DNA of 64,000 nt, taken from NCBI RefSeq assembly GCF_013426205.1, contig NC_089426.1, positions 1,178,001-1,242,000 on the forward strand, read 5' to 3'. The notes below the pieces were generated by a model that worked only from the letters and a program-made list of their open reading frames with translations, did no database searches and was not told the origin of the DNA. A program made the position numbers and the translations under genes. Within the stretch, counting starts at the first letter, position 1, and each line of letters opens with the position of its first letter. This document shows positions 10,727 to 21,965 of the stretch, piece after piece. Source of the stretch: Metarhizium brunneum. Taxonomy: Eukaryota > Ascomycota > Sordariomycetes > Hypocreales > Clavicipitaceae.

Positions 10727-11431
10727 ATGCCTCTATCGGCGAAACAATTTCACAAGCCCAAAACGCCATCTGGTTTCCGCTCTGGCGAGTTCATTCCACG
10801 ATTCACGCCATCGCAAGGCGCCCTCATTTGCGGCGGGTGCGTAGTCATTGACCCTACACTACGCAAGGTTGCCTTGATTCACGACCCGTCTACCGGCATC
10901 AACCAGCTCCCAAAAGGTCGAAAGAACATTGGCGAGGACGTCCATGCCGCCGCGCTGCGAGAGACGCGCGAAGAAACAGGCTTGCACGTCATTCCTCTCC
11001 CCCTAAAGGGCCTGACCCGCGCAACGCCAACGGCGCAAATGCTTGGCGAACCTGTCAACGCGGAGACATTCGCAGCGGGTTCCGCTGGAGAAGGTGAAGA
11101 CGACCAAGATGTTTGGGAAGATGTAGATGAGGAGGGGACCAACGCGGAACGTGCTCGCGGTCTGACCGGTTGGGCACACCATTGCGAGCCTATAGGTATT
11201 ACGACATATCGGTGTGAGATGACTCTCGCGTTCAAGATGATTTTCTGGTATGCCGCACAAGCCGACTCATTGGAGGATCCCAGGCAGGATGCAAAGGAGC
11301 GCTGGGAGCAGCAGTATGAGCTGAAGTGGGTGAGTGCACGGGAAGCCTCGACACAGATGACGTTTAAGGCGGACGGCCAAGCCATTGAAAAGGCACTGGC
11401 AGATATGCGCCGCTCTGGATATGAAATTTAG
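10727..11431 (+). CDS. Nudix hydrolase
   Basis: Single-exon ORF of 234 residues. Residues 64-86 form a perfect Nudix box Gx5Ex7REUxEExGU, with the REETREETGL-type core reading RETREETGL, which provides the Mg-binding catalytic helix for hydrolysis of a nucleoside diphosphate linked to another group. The approach LPKGRKNIGED is typical of fungal diphosphoinositol-polyphosphate/diadenosine-polyphosphate phosphohydrolase-like enzymes. An acidic insertion (about 124-137) interrupts the fold after the box, as is common in fungal members. No signal peptide, so cytosolic or nuclear. It lies 500 bp upstream of and in the same direction as the monooxygenase gene, with no evident functional link. The exact substrate is not determinable. 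Confidence 0.88.
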   Translation: MPLSAKQFHKPKTPSGFRSGEFIPRFTPSQGALICGGCVVIDPTLRKVALIHDPSTGINQLPKGRKNIGEDVHAAALRETREETGLHVIPLPLKGLTRATPTAQMLGEPVNAETFAAGSAGEGEDDQDVWEDVDEEGTNAERARGLTGWAHHCEPIGITTYRCEMTLAFKMIFWYAAQADSLEDPRQDAKERWEQQYELKWVSAREASTQMTFKADGQAIEKALADMRRSGYEI

Positions 11432-11931
11432 CACGTGTGCGGGCCACATGGTGGTGGTGACAACTTACGGCCTTGACATACAAACCCGGCGCCCGCGTCG
11501 GGTCAGTCCCGAGTCCCGGCTTTCGCAAGTCCACATGCATCGGAGACGGAGCAAAACCCCAATGTCCAGGCACCAGTGGAACAACTAGCCTCGGGCCCCA
11601 TTGGCAGTTGACAGTCCATGTCACGGTGTCAGTCGTGGCCGAAAGGGGAAATTCTTTCGAAGACGTGCATTGCCGACCGGGGCCGGGCGTGCCTCGGCAG
11701 TGGGCACCGACGGATCGCATCGATTGTCCGAGATGCATCTTGGCCCCATCGTTTCACGGACTCTGTCAACGACCCGTCCGCTGTGTCTTGAGAGTTGTGC
11801 CGGGTCCTTTCCGACGCTGTGGGCCAGCCGGGCTTGATAAGAGACGGATCCTGCCCGTCCCCAGGAGCCCGCACGCGACCACGACTCTACAATCGCCTCC
11901 ATCGTGACCATTCTACGACTCGTGTAACAGC
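11432..11931. other. Intergenic between Nudix and monooxygenase genes
   Basis: GC-rich spacer with overlapping shadow ORFs on both strands and no recognisable product. It serves as the monooxygenase upstream region. Confidence 0.4.
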
Positions 11932-13401
11932 ATGGCCAGCGCTCCGGATTTCGACGTCGTCATCGTCGGTGCCGGCATCTCAGGCATCAACACGGCGTAC
12001 CGCATCCAGTCCAACTTCCCCCGCTACAGATACTGCATCCTCGAGGCGCGCGAGGCCATCGGCGGCACGTGGGATCTCTTCAAGTATCCCGGGATCCGGT
12101 CCGACTCGGACCTCTTCACGTTTGGCTTCCAGTGGTACCCGTGGAACCGCAACAACCCCATTGCCACGGGCGAGTCCATCCTGGAATACCTCGCCGAGGC
12201 GTCGTCCAAGCACGGCATCGACAAGAACATCCGCTTCAAACACAAACTCCAGCATGCCTCGTGGTCTACGGAATACCAAGAATGGACGCTGTCCGTGACC
12301 CGGGGCACCAAAGCCACGTCCATCTCGTCGCGCTTCGTCGTCTTCGGCACCGGCTACTACGACTACAGCACGCCGCTGCAGGCGCACATTCCCGGCCTCG
12401 ACACCTTCGCCGGCCAAGTGGTCCATCCCCAGTTCTGGCCCTCGACGCTCGACTACACCGACAAAAAGGTCGTCGTCATCGGCTCGGGCGCCACGGCCGT
12501 CACCCTCGTGCCCAAGCTCGCGGAAAAGGCCAAGCTGGCGACCATGCTCCAGCGCAGCCCGACGTACATTGTCGCGCTGCCCAACCGCTCAGCCCGCTCC
12601 CTCGTCGACTACGTGCTCCCGCGCGCCGTGGCCCTGCGGCTCAAGCGGCTCCGCTGGATCGTCACGTCGCGCCTCTTGTTCCTCTTCTGCCGGGCCTTCC
12701 CCCAGTCGGCGCGGTGGCTGTTCCGCCGCGGCACCCTGCGCCTCCTGCCGCCCACCACGTCCTTCGATCCGCACTTCAACCCGTCCTACGACCCGTGGAC
12801 GCAGCGCCTGTGCGTCTGCCCCGACGGCGACTTCTACAAGGCGCTGCACACGGGGCGCGCCGACGTGGTCACGGGCACGATACGGACCGTCACGCCCGCC
12901 GGCATCCAGCTCGAGGCGGGGGGGTTCCTGGACGCCGACGTCATCGTCACGGCGACCGGGTTGAGGATCCAGCTGGGCGGCGGCGCGACCGTCGACGTCG
13001 ACGGCAGGCCCGTCGCCCCGGCGGACAAGTTTATGTGGAGGGGCGCCATGCTGCAGGACGTGCCGAACGCCTTCTTCGTCATGGGGTACACGAATGCCTC
13101 GTGGACGCTGGGCGCCGACGCGACTGCCACCTTGGCCGTGCGGCTGCTCCGGACGCTGGGGCGAAAGGGCGGCACGAGCGTGGTGCCGCGGGTGCGGAAC
13201 CCCGAGGCCATCGAGTTGGCGCCGCTGATGAATCTGAATTCGACGTATGTCAAGGCCGCGGCGGGCGCGATGCCCAAGGCCGCGACGGGGGGGGCCTTTG
13301 CCCCGAGGGGGAATTACTTGGCTGACGAGTTTCGCGCAAAGTACGGGAGTTTGGATGGCTTGGAGTGGGTTCGGAGGGGGGAGGGGAATGGCAAGGCATA
13401 G
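11932..13401 (+). CDS. Flavin monooxygenase, Baeyer-Villiger (EthA-like) type
   Basis: Intronless ORF of 489 residues. The N-terminal FAD-binding Rossmann motif GAGISG is at 13-18, followed by the acidic strand end LEAR and the GGTWD loop. The Baeyer-Villiger fingerprint FxGxxxHxxxWP is present as FAGQVVHPQFWP (159-170), directly before the second, NADPH-binding motif VIGSGATA (182-189). A late VTATGL matches the conserved ATG motif of flavoprotein monooxygenases. Such enzymes use FAD, NADPH and O2 to insert oxygen into ketones or to oxidise sulfur or nitrogen. Length fits the EthA-like subgroup (about 490). The gene is strikingly GC-rich, particularly at third codon positions, compared with its surroundings, and has no introns, which would suit recent transfer but is not proof. 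Confidence 0.9.
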   Translation: MASAPDFDVVIVGAGISGINTAYRIQSNFPRYRYCILEAREAIGGTWDLFKYPGIRSDSDLFTFGFQWYPWNRNNPIATGESILEYLAEASSKHGIDKNIRFKHKLQHASWSTEYQEWTLSVTRGTKATSISSRFVVFGTGYYDYSTPLQAHIPGLDTFAGQVVHPQFWPSTLDYTDKKVVVIGSGATAVTLVPKLAEKAKLATMLQRSPTYIVALPNRSARSLVDYVLPRAVALRLKRLRWIVTSRLLFLFCRAFPQSARWLFRRGTLRLLPPTTSFDPHFNPSYDPWTQRLCVCPDGDFYKALHTGRADVVTGTIRTVTPAGIQLEAGGFLDADVIVTATGLRIQLGGGATVDVDGRPVAPADKFMWRGAMLQDVPNAFFVMGYTNASWTLGADATATLAVRLLRTLGRKGGTSVVPRVRNPEAIELAPLMNLNSTYVKAAAGAMPKAATGGAFAPRGNYLADEFRAKYGSLDGLEWVRRGEGNGKA

Positions 13402-15285
13402 ATGGTGGGTGTGAATTTTGAGCAGGAGACGTTATTACAGCTCGTGGGTGGCTTTTGCATTTAGCAATATATCTTGCTACGGCGGATATAGAGGTTCCTG
13501 TTATTAATGCTGTGAACTGCTGGATGTTTCAGAGTTGCGTCTCTTTTTCAAGACAAAAGGCAACAGATGTTATTTTCGGTAGCGGATATTTAAATAGTTA
13601 TAGGAGTCAAGTTATGGGAATATCTCTTTCGAAATTTGTTATACCAGTCAAGATTTCTCAGACTTACTATTATATAGCCATAATATCTATAAACAAACTT
13701 CCATGTACTTGAAAGTTATTTTAAAGTTATTAAAGGATTTTAATAATAACCTAAATAATTTGTATAAAGGTAATAAAAGCAAACGAGCTAAGCAAAAAAG
13801 CTAAGCAAAAATATAGAAAGCTAGATACGTATACTAAGAGCGAGTAATATATTAAAGAATTAAACTTTACTACTTGAAGTAAAATAACAAACACCAGATC
13901 CTTGTACTGGCAGTAGAATCAACTATGCTGCCGTCCCCTGAAGGCCTTTATAGGCGATTCTCACTTGTAATCATATCCCGATAGCCCACATGCAGGCGTG
14001 TGGCGCTGCAGGGAATGTAGCCAATTGAACAGACATGAACGGCGTGTGGTACTCAAAAATCGTGTGTCACTGCTGCCGCGGGCGAGGGTCTCCGTCCATA
14101 ATAGGAGGGCGTAAAAGGACGATATTTAAGTCTTCATCTAAGGCTAGGAGTTGTTTAAATAGCCTACTAACGTTTCAAAGAAAGCAAATAACGTGATGAT
14201 GATATTTATATTAGGCGCCACGTACTTTACATACACGCGCGCCGTGGTAATAAGCATCGCTTCTACCGACATCAGATCAGGTAGATTGCCGTTGACTTCC
14301 CCAACTCGGATCCGGAACGATCCGGAAGTGCTGTCACTAGATGACGCAATAACGCAGGCGCGGTAGGAGGTGGTAGGCGGTTCTTCTTTCGGCTTGCACG
14401 GTGACATCGAACTTTGGGCAAGACTTGCTTGCAGGTCGTGGTAGTTACAGACTGCTTAGAGTATATCCTCCCCCATCTAGCCGTACAGTCAGTGACCTCA
14501 TTTTCGATGGAGTTAACGGAAAACGAGGAACAGTCGCGATAAAGGTGGCGAAATGGACACGGGACTCGGAACCTAACAGATCAATTGCGTTGAAGCAAGG
14601 AAGAACTGAAAGCTTTCGGGGGTTATGGCGAGGATCTTCATTTAGGCATGTCACCAATAATTCCCGCATGAGTCGAGCACGAGCCGAGAAAATGAGCCAA
14701 TTAAAGGAGATTTTATGCTTTTCTTTTTGACAGAATAAACTTGACGTCATTTGGGCCGCAGTCGCAGCGACTTGGCCCTTACGACAGGGCACCAGGGATC
14801 TGGGTTCACTCGGCATCTGGTAAAGGGACATGATTCGGCAACAGCTTCCAGGATTGGCCAGCTGCACTCTTTACATGATTAATGGATAATATTATCAGTT
14901 TATGCAGACCGAGTCATCAATACCAAGTGACCCTGGCCCCTGCAAGGTGATCCTGAATCTCACTGATCAGTAGGATTAAAGGCCACATCCCCAATTTTGA
15001 AACGTTTCATGCTGCTTCAACACTGACAAGAGGCTGTGGGTCACTAGCAAATGTGCATTCGCAATCGCACTATATACGTGACAAGGCATAAAAAATTTGT
15101 GTTACAAAGAATTTAGCCACATGATTTTTTGACAACCTTGTTGTCGCCTTGCAGTTTTATTTCCCGATACCACGGCACTTAATTTGCCGACTGGTGACAA
15201 ACTATTTAATCTATTTCTCACAACTTTTTACCCATTGTATTTCTATTTTCATGTCAATTTAACCTCCACCTCTCCACGGCCAAGG
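13402..15285. other. Intergenic, partly AT-rich, no gene supported
   Basis: Positions 13,560-13,880 are AT-rich and repeat-like. Overlapping short ORFs on both strands at 14,144-14,870 have no recognised motif. The final 100 bases are pyrimidine-rich and precede the glycosyltransferase start. Confidence 0.4.
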
Positions 15286-16606
15286 ATGGCCATTTCGCAA
15301 AAGCCCACGTGGCTTCACAGTGCCCTGTCTCTCGTCCCAGGCCGCTCAAATCGTTTCCTTCGGATATTGATTGCGATTGGTGTTGTGATGCTCATTATCA
15401 AATACTCTTCGCTTGACCTGCCCTTCTACCAAAGCAGCCTTCGTATGCCCACCCAAAAAAGCCCGAGTACAGCTCAAGCATATTAACTTGGACACGCCAA
15501 GACAAGTTCAGTATTCAGTCTAGAACACTTGCAAGGGCGGGAAACAGTACCCTGGGTTTCTCATCCATTGAGTTCATCAACTTGAAACACCGCTTCGACC
15601 GCTTAGATGCTGCGACTCTGCAGGCGTACTTGTCCGGTCTGGACATAAGTGAAGCAGCTGGCGTCCAGTCGGACGATATCCACGATGCCGGCATGCCACC
15701 AACCCATCGGATAGGTGTTATACGAGATGGAGAAAAGGGTTGTTGGCGAGCTCATGCCAATGTAAGTTTTTCCCAGCAACCATGGCCAATCGGTCCGCCC
15801 TGACATTCTAGATATGGTCCCGAATGCTTCGTGACAAGTCTCCTGCCGTCCTCATTATCGAATCCGATGCGGCTTGGGATATTAATATCCGTGACATCAT
15901 GTCCACCCTGAACCCACACTTTACTGACCTGCTCGGTCGGCTGGGCTCTAAGCCGATTCCTGACGCGGCATGGAATGCAGGGCGCTCTCATAACACGTCT
16001 CACGATTCCCTACAGCTCAATCCCAATGATCCTTGGCATAGTAGGCACTGGGATATGCTATCTTTCGGACAATGCTTCGAATCTTCTGTAAATAGTGACG
16101 TCAGCCTGTCCTATCCAGACAAGCACGTGACTGAAGGAAAGGACTACTTTGGCCAGACATTGGGCCACGACAGAGTCGTACGGCTATCTGGTGGTATTGT
16201 ATGCACTACCGCATACGCGGTGAGCCGGACTGGTGCTGCGAAACTCCTCCTTCGCTCCTCTGTTGACCTGGACAACCCTGTCGACTTGTTGATGCGCCGG
16301 ATGACCTTGTCTGGCGACTTGATAGTTTACAGTGTCATGCCCACCGTCTTTGCGCAGTGGGAGTATGTTGAAAAGATTGGCATGACGGAGCGCGGTGCGA
16401 ATAGTGACATTAACAGTGCGAAGAGTGATGCGGAGATTGACATGACTGGGTGGGCAGACGTCGAAAAGACGGGCAGCGTGTGGCAGGACAAGCAAGTCCA
16501 TCCGGACATTGCGTTTGAAAACATGGCGCTTGAGAAAGCGTGGAGCCTGATTCTGCCAAATGCGAGCTTGGCAGAGTCACAATATCATGAAGACGAGGGC
16601 AATTAG
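15286..16606 (+). CDS. GT25-family glycosyltransferase, type II membrane protein
   Basis: Proposed exons are 15286-15442, 15502-15761 and 15812-16606, giving 403 residues. Intron 2 (GTAAGT..CTAG, 50 nt) is clear. Intron 1 (GTATGC..AAG, 59 nt, TTAAC branch) is inferred because the frame must change there; the acceptor is weaker and a frameshift is an alternative. A membrane anchor (about 24-39) follows a short basic N-terminus, giving Golgi topology with a luminal catalytic domain. The luminal part begins with EFINLKHRFDRLD, matching the INLxxRxDR start of GT25, followed by GCWRAHANIWSRML and LIIESDAAWD, the GT25 equivalents of the GCxxSHxxxW and EDD metal-binding segments. Fungal members of this family are poorly characterised; donor and acceptor sugars are unknown. 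Confidence 0.75.
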
Positions 16607-16858
16607 ATGCAAATACTTGGTATTTACTGGTGTATTTTATAACGTGTATAGCAGCATAGCGAATCTGTAAAATGTCACACGGGCTATCATGACGGGATTC
16701 AAGGTGAGTCGTATTGAGAACTCATGCCCGCCCCCGCATCCTAATTGATAAGACGGCCAGAGATAATTCATCACACTCAACACCATCCTCGCTACAAGCA
16801 GCCTAGCTATTACTTTACACCACATTTTTCCTTGGCACATCGATTCAAGACTTTCACA
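16607..16858. other. Spacer before the start-less secreted protein
   Basis: Presumed promoter/5' leader of the small cysteine-rich protein. No in-frame ATG for that protein occurs here. Confidence 0.4.
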
Positions 16859-17095
16859 ATAAAGTTCTCTCTCATAGCCATCGCATTCGTCACAGGATAC
16901 ACCCTGTCTGCACCAGTTGAGGAAGATGTCTCTGGACCATGGCAAGCTGTATGCCCAGACAAGTGGGAAAGGTATTTCGACACGTGCTACGAAACGGATC
17001 CGAAGAAAGGACGGGAGTGTTTTCAGGAATACGGTAAAAGGTTGAGATTCTGCGTTGAGACGGTCAAAGGCCCGGGCGCCAAGAACAGCCCTTAA
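16859..17095 (+). pseudogene. Small secreted cysteine-rich protein with start codon lost
   Basis: The frame reads ATA-AAG-TTC-TCT at 16859, continuing as a classical signal peptide (KFSLIAIAFVTGYTLSAP) and a 60-residue mature part with four Cys (CPDKWERYFDTC, then a REC and a RFC segment). A Met-Lys-Phe start is the commonest one for fungal secreted proteins, and a single G-to-A change would turn ATG into the ATA seen. The frame is open well upstream but contains no Met at all, either upstream or within the 78 codons. Alternatives are an upstream exon whose acceptor I could not identify or a non-AUG start. Product function unknown; effector-like in size and cysteine content. Confidence 0.55.
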
Positions 17096-18421
17096 AGCAC
17101 CTCACACGGCGCCTCTAAGGAAACAGCCTCTTCAACTATAGCTGTTTCCCGATGGGCCCCAGAACAACCATTCGTCAAGTTGTAGCTCGCCAGTTCATAG
17201 CCTTGTGGCTTCACACCTTCGTGAGCAGAGATGGCTCAATGCGTTTTGGAATTGACAGGCCGGGATGCTTTGTCGACGGGTAAAAGTACAACACATCTAT
17301 ACTAGGAGGCACATGAGGAGGTCAATTATCTACGGAATTAGTGGCGGTGCAGTATTTTCCTTTTGCACCGTCTAGTTGAGCCCTGGTATTCTCCTGTACC
17401 GAACTTGATGTACGCTGCTCTCTCATTGTTTACGCTGTCGCTTAAATTCAGATGCTACGTGACAGTTGCTTAGATAGCTCAACACACTTCAATGGTTACT
17501 AGAGACGTCTGGTGTGTCTGTGACGTGTATAGAGCATCTGGATTTATATCGAAATTGCTCAAGACGGAAAACAATTATCAGTATGACCTATCTCTGACGT
17601 TGCAAACTCCAAACGGCCGCTTTATATAAACAGCCGCTCATGTGACGACGGGTTGGTGATGTCTCTGCCTGTGTGCCCAAGCCACTCAAGCCACATTCGT
17701 AGCACAAACGTTGGTATGATTACGGACAGCTTGAATACAAGGCGGGGAACACATTCGAGGCCCAGCCGGACTTGAAGCTGTCAAACTGTCACGATGGTCG
17801 CCACTAAGGTCAAGCCTACGTCATGCCTCACCTCGTTGCCGATATGTTATCGCGAAACATGTATGCTCTGCATTGTGATATTCAACTGCCCCGAGCTACC
17901 AGCAAGTTTTCAAATAAACATTCGAAAATCTCCAGGAACAATTCTCGCTCCCTTCCCTGCCGCAAACACCTGAGCCAACAATGGGCGCCCTGAGACATGT
18001 TACGTCATTTCTCAATAATTGTAAGACATTGAACGAGACATGCAGACCGGTCAGCAAAAGTCCTTTACTAGTCTCTGCAGCCTAATCTTGGTCTCGACTT
18101 TGGGCTGAACCCAGATTTTCGCAGCTACCATTTCCCAGCGTATATCCCGTTGCCGTCTCAATGAGCAACTACATCGCAAGACTGTAGCCGGCATACTCGC
18201 TCACTCCTTATGTTTGTGCTCATGCAGCTCAATCACCCAACACTTTACACGGTGATCAAATTTGACAAAACGATAGTATATTCAAAATACCTATCAGGTA
18301 CTAGACTATACTTGGACCAGTCCAAAACAAAATGCTTAGTGCGTCCCTAAACGGTCATGCAATCTTGACCATCTGGCGGTCGGGACAAATCTCAGACCAC
18401 CCGTTTTCGAGATGAAGCAGA
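17096..18421. other. Intergenic, nothing recognised
   Basis: About 1.3 kb of ordinary composition without an ORF of 60 or more codons. No repeat or RNA gene could be identified by eye. Confidence 0.5.
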
Positions 18422-18764
18422 TTAAATTTCAATTTCCTCGTCGGGGTAGTAGTATTCGTCCGTGTAGTCGTACTCGACCGTGCGGCGAGGGAGGCAGTAA
18501 GGGCTGTTATTTTGCTTGTTGAACTTGCAGATCGTTCCGGGCGGGCAGCGGCCAGCAAACTAACACCAAGCCATCATCAGCACAATTTGACCATTTCAGT
18601 AATTCCAAGGGGGTACGCACCACCCAGTCGCCGCTAGTGTTGCAAACGTCCCACGCTCGCAGCGAACGCTCGCATCGATAAGTAGCAGGCTTGCATTTAT
18701 GCGCGAAAGGCGAAGCAGCGACGACGGAGGCCAGAGCGGCAACGGCGACAGTGATGAACTTCAT
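18422..18764 (-). CDS. Small secreted six-cysteine protein
   Basis: Two exons, 18621-18764 and 18422-18559, separated by a 61-nt GTGCGT..TTAG intron, encode 93 residues. The signal peptide MKFITVAVAALASVVAA is followed by a compact domain with six Cys: C-x6-C-x9-C-x11-C-x5-C-x10-C. It reads GDWVFAGRCPPGTIC across the splice site, so the GxW..xGxCpxGtxC pattern common in fungal small secreted and carbohydrate-binding-like modules is restored by splicing. The tail is unusual: Tyr/Asp/Glu-rich and acidic (YDYTDEYYYPDEEIEI). Secretion is clear; binding of carbohydrate or a host target is only a guess. Confidence 0.8.
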
Positions 18765-21490
18765 ACTAGTAGCCTTGGGAGTATATGAATAATAAATCTG
18801 GTATGACTGAACCCAAGTTTACTTCTCTTTGGTGAATATGTTAATTGGAAGCATGACGAGGGTGCACTTGACATTGAAGGATACCTGCAGCTTATATAGA
18901 TCTATGCCTGACAACAAATGAGCTTTAATACGCTTTTGGAGCTGAGTCATCTCTGTCGATCAAAATACCCAAGGCCTGTTAACTCGAGGCGCCTTTTCCT
19001 CTGGCGCAACGATGGGTGGCTGGCTGAGCTGAACTTGTCATGTAAAAATCTCCGAATCCGTTGAAACATGCATGTTGGCCACGGGCCGCGGTCAAGTCTT
19101 AAGTTTTCACTCAATAACCCACATGCATATTTGGTCTTAGAACCCTGCGTAGTTATAAGTAATTTATTATATAATATAATAGCTAATTAGGCTATTATAA
19201 ATAGTTTCAAGTAAATAAATTATATAATAAAAGCTATATAAGCTGTAATACCTTAAAATATACAAGCTAAATTACTTTTTATAAAAAAAGTATTTGTTTA
19301 TTAATTAAAAGTAAATTATTAATTTATTTATTTATTTATTTATATTTACTAGACTAGTATTTTATACCTTAGTACTTCTATATTTATTTATATTAGGAAA
19401 GATCTTATTAAGCCAGCTACTAGTAACGCGGCCGCCCGCTAAATTATTATACTATCTCTAGTAATATAAATAATATAGCCGTAAATAAAACAATATCGTA
19501 TTTAATATCGTACTATCTGCACGGTATTTTTATACCGTGCATTACAGTTAAAGGTCGTCCAAATATTGTATAATATAATATTTATGCAGTGTAAATACAG
19601 TGCAACACGAGTAATGCAAAACCCTTGCTGTACGCATCGGGCATAATTAATAAAGATCCCAATTTACAGGACTTCTACCAATAAGGGTGCTAGCCCCTGA
19701 ATTTTTACTTACTCTATTAGCAATTCTTATTTTAATTTCCTGATATATAATAACTTCTTAACTCTTAGGTATTAGGGCTTTCTTTGCGGGTATATCGTCC
19801 CTGGCATCTCTAGCTCTCGATTCGACGGTTATCAGCGATGATAGAGATTTTAACAAGTAATAGTAGCTATCCACCAGCAAGCAGACATTACAGAAAGTAA
19901 TACCTTAGTTTTCGTAACTATATTTAGGGTAGGAGCTAATTATGTTTAGAGGCTGCTCCAGAATACCACAGGTCACGTGCGTAGATAAATACTTAAGACC
20001 ATATTCACCACAATTTATAATATAGTCTGGTCTATTGTGACAGACACACTAATAGCTTAGTCTGTTTTATCTCAGGAGACTGGTCGTATAGAGTGGCCAA
20101 GTCAAACGGACTGCCAGTTTAGTCTAGTTAAGTTAGAGGGACTAACTGGACTAATCGGAGAGCCCAAAGATGTGCGTCAACCTTACTCAACCGGGCTCGC
20201 TTCATGCTTTAGCCATGCGGCTCTATGCACGGCGTGCGATACGATATTACAATACTATATTGCTCAAATACCGTGCAATAGCGTATACCTGTAACGGGCA
20301 AAGCCGCCTATCACTAACCGAGCGATATAGTAGTTTGCCACGTTGCCCTGTGCCGAGCAATATTCCTTCCAGAAATTAATAGGCACCACAGTAGGGCAAG
20401 TAAGTCAATATAGTAAGATATTCTCGTGCAAATAGACATTTTTATCCGTGTATATAGTAATACTAATAGTAATAATCAAGTAGGCGGTGATACTACAAAT
20501 TGGATACAGGAGCAGAAGAACATTCTTTGTCAAATCCAACCAGACTAATTACTCAATATTAATTTCACCAATTCTGTTAATATTTTTCGATCTATTGGGA
20601 AGGTGTGCAATTATTCAAGATGTTAACCTGAGAAACTTCGCCTTCGCTCCGCTATAGCGCACCTAGCCCTGACAACCACACCAGTTCTCACACTAAACCC
20701 GATCTCCAATTGTCTCTGATGAAATGTTACGACTCGGTCAGTTAAAGTACCAAACAGCAGTGATAGGCTAACCCATTTTGCATACCTCAGTCTGAGAAGA
20801 CTAGCCCCTCAGCCAGATCCTGCTTCTGATTCTTACTAGAGAGCCCAACTGCGCAGGTAAAGCCTGTCTATATTCGGCCGACCTATTAGACCAGACCTAT
20901 TGAGCTTGTTGACAGCGGGAACTTACGTCGAATCCATTAACAGTTCCCAATCGGCATTCTTCGCACTAAGATTGCGCGGCTTATCAGCAACTCTGCTCTG
21001 CGGGCTCGCATATAAACTATACTCACCCCGCCTTTTTCCTGGCAGAGAGGACTAAGACCATCCTTGACCTGTAATAGGGTAGTTAGTGATACGCCTATAA
21101 CTAGACTTAGCAAATAGCGCAATGTCTCTTACAGCAACCTGTTCCTGCAGCCCATCGTTAGATCACCAGGTTGGCATAGTAGACAGTCCAGAAAGCGATC
21201 TTACCTCCTTACGAGACGCGGTGCAGTAAATCTTCTTCTTCTATAGCATTAGCCACCGGGAGTATCGCGTAGGGGTATTTAATGCGCAGTTACCTCTTCT
21301 TCTTTGCACGCGATATTTTGGTGCCCTATGATCTCTAAAATCCGTTTTTGTGTCTATAATTAACTGTGAATTTCTGCCACAGGCTCAACTAGTGAAGTTT
21401 CAGCTGTAAACTTACCACCGGCGCACCAGCCACCTCGTCGCGAGTGGGCTTGGTTTGGTTGACAGGGCTGCCCGGCTCTCGGGATTGAAG
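18765..21490. repeat. AT-rich, RIP-like repeat territory, no gene
   Basis: Positions 19,140-19,620 are TA-dense with scarcely any C or G, the appearance of RIP-mutated repeat DNA. The remainder to 21.49 kb alternates AT-rich and normal patches with short ORFs lacking any recognisable product. No paired terminal repeats could be established by eye. Confidence 0.5.
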
Positions 21491-21673
21491 GCACCAGTAG
21501 TGGGGCTCTATGGGGACCTGTAGCGGTGCGGGCACCGTGCCGGCACCGTAACAGAGGTGCCGGGGGGGTGCCAAAGGTGCCAAAAGGTGCCAAAGGCCCT
21601 GAAAGCTAGTGCCGTGTGGTGCCGCAAGGTGCCGCAAGGTGCCAAAGGTGCCCAAAATTCAGGGCCGGCACCT
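21491..21673. repeat. Clustered GGTGCC/GGCACC hexamer repeats
   Basis: About a dozen GGTGCC or GGCACC words, several as GGTGCCAAA units in direct succession, lie in 180 bp and end at CAGGGCCGGCACC. A second looser cluster in mainly opposite sense occurs at 21,895-22,015. Such subterminal hexamer arrays with mirrored flanks are seen in hAT-type DNA transposons; no transposase or matching target duplication was found here. Confidence 0.5.
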
Positions 21674-21965
21674 TTTATATAATGATCAATTGCGAGCTTT
21701 CTGGTTAAATGATCGTGACTACCATAGTGGTTATATATAATGCTTAATTTATAATCTATAAAGCCGTGTATTTAATCCCTATAAATGCCCTTTTTTATAC
21801 CTATAAAAATACCTTATAAAATACTATTAATTTATAGCTATAAATTAGTAATATATAGTGTAAGCTACCTTTTTTTTTATGTGTGTGGCGGCTTTTGGCA
21901 CCTTTTAACACCTTTTTGGCACCGTTTTAGCACTAATATATAACCTTACCGGCACCCAGCCGGCA

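Noticed and set aside
12069..13325. 418-codon ORF in a second frame of the monooxygenase gene
   Set aside because: Arg/Gly/His-rich shadow of a high-GC gene; the other frame carries all flavoprotein motifs.
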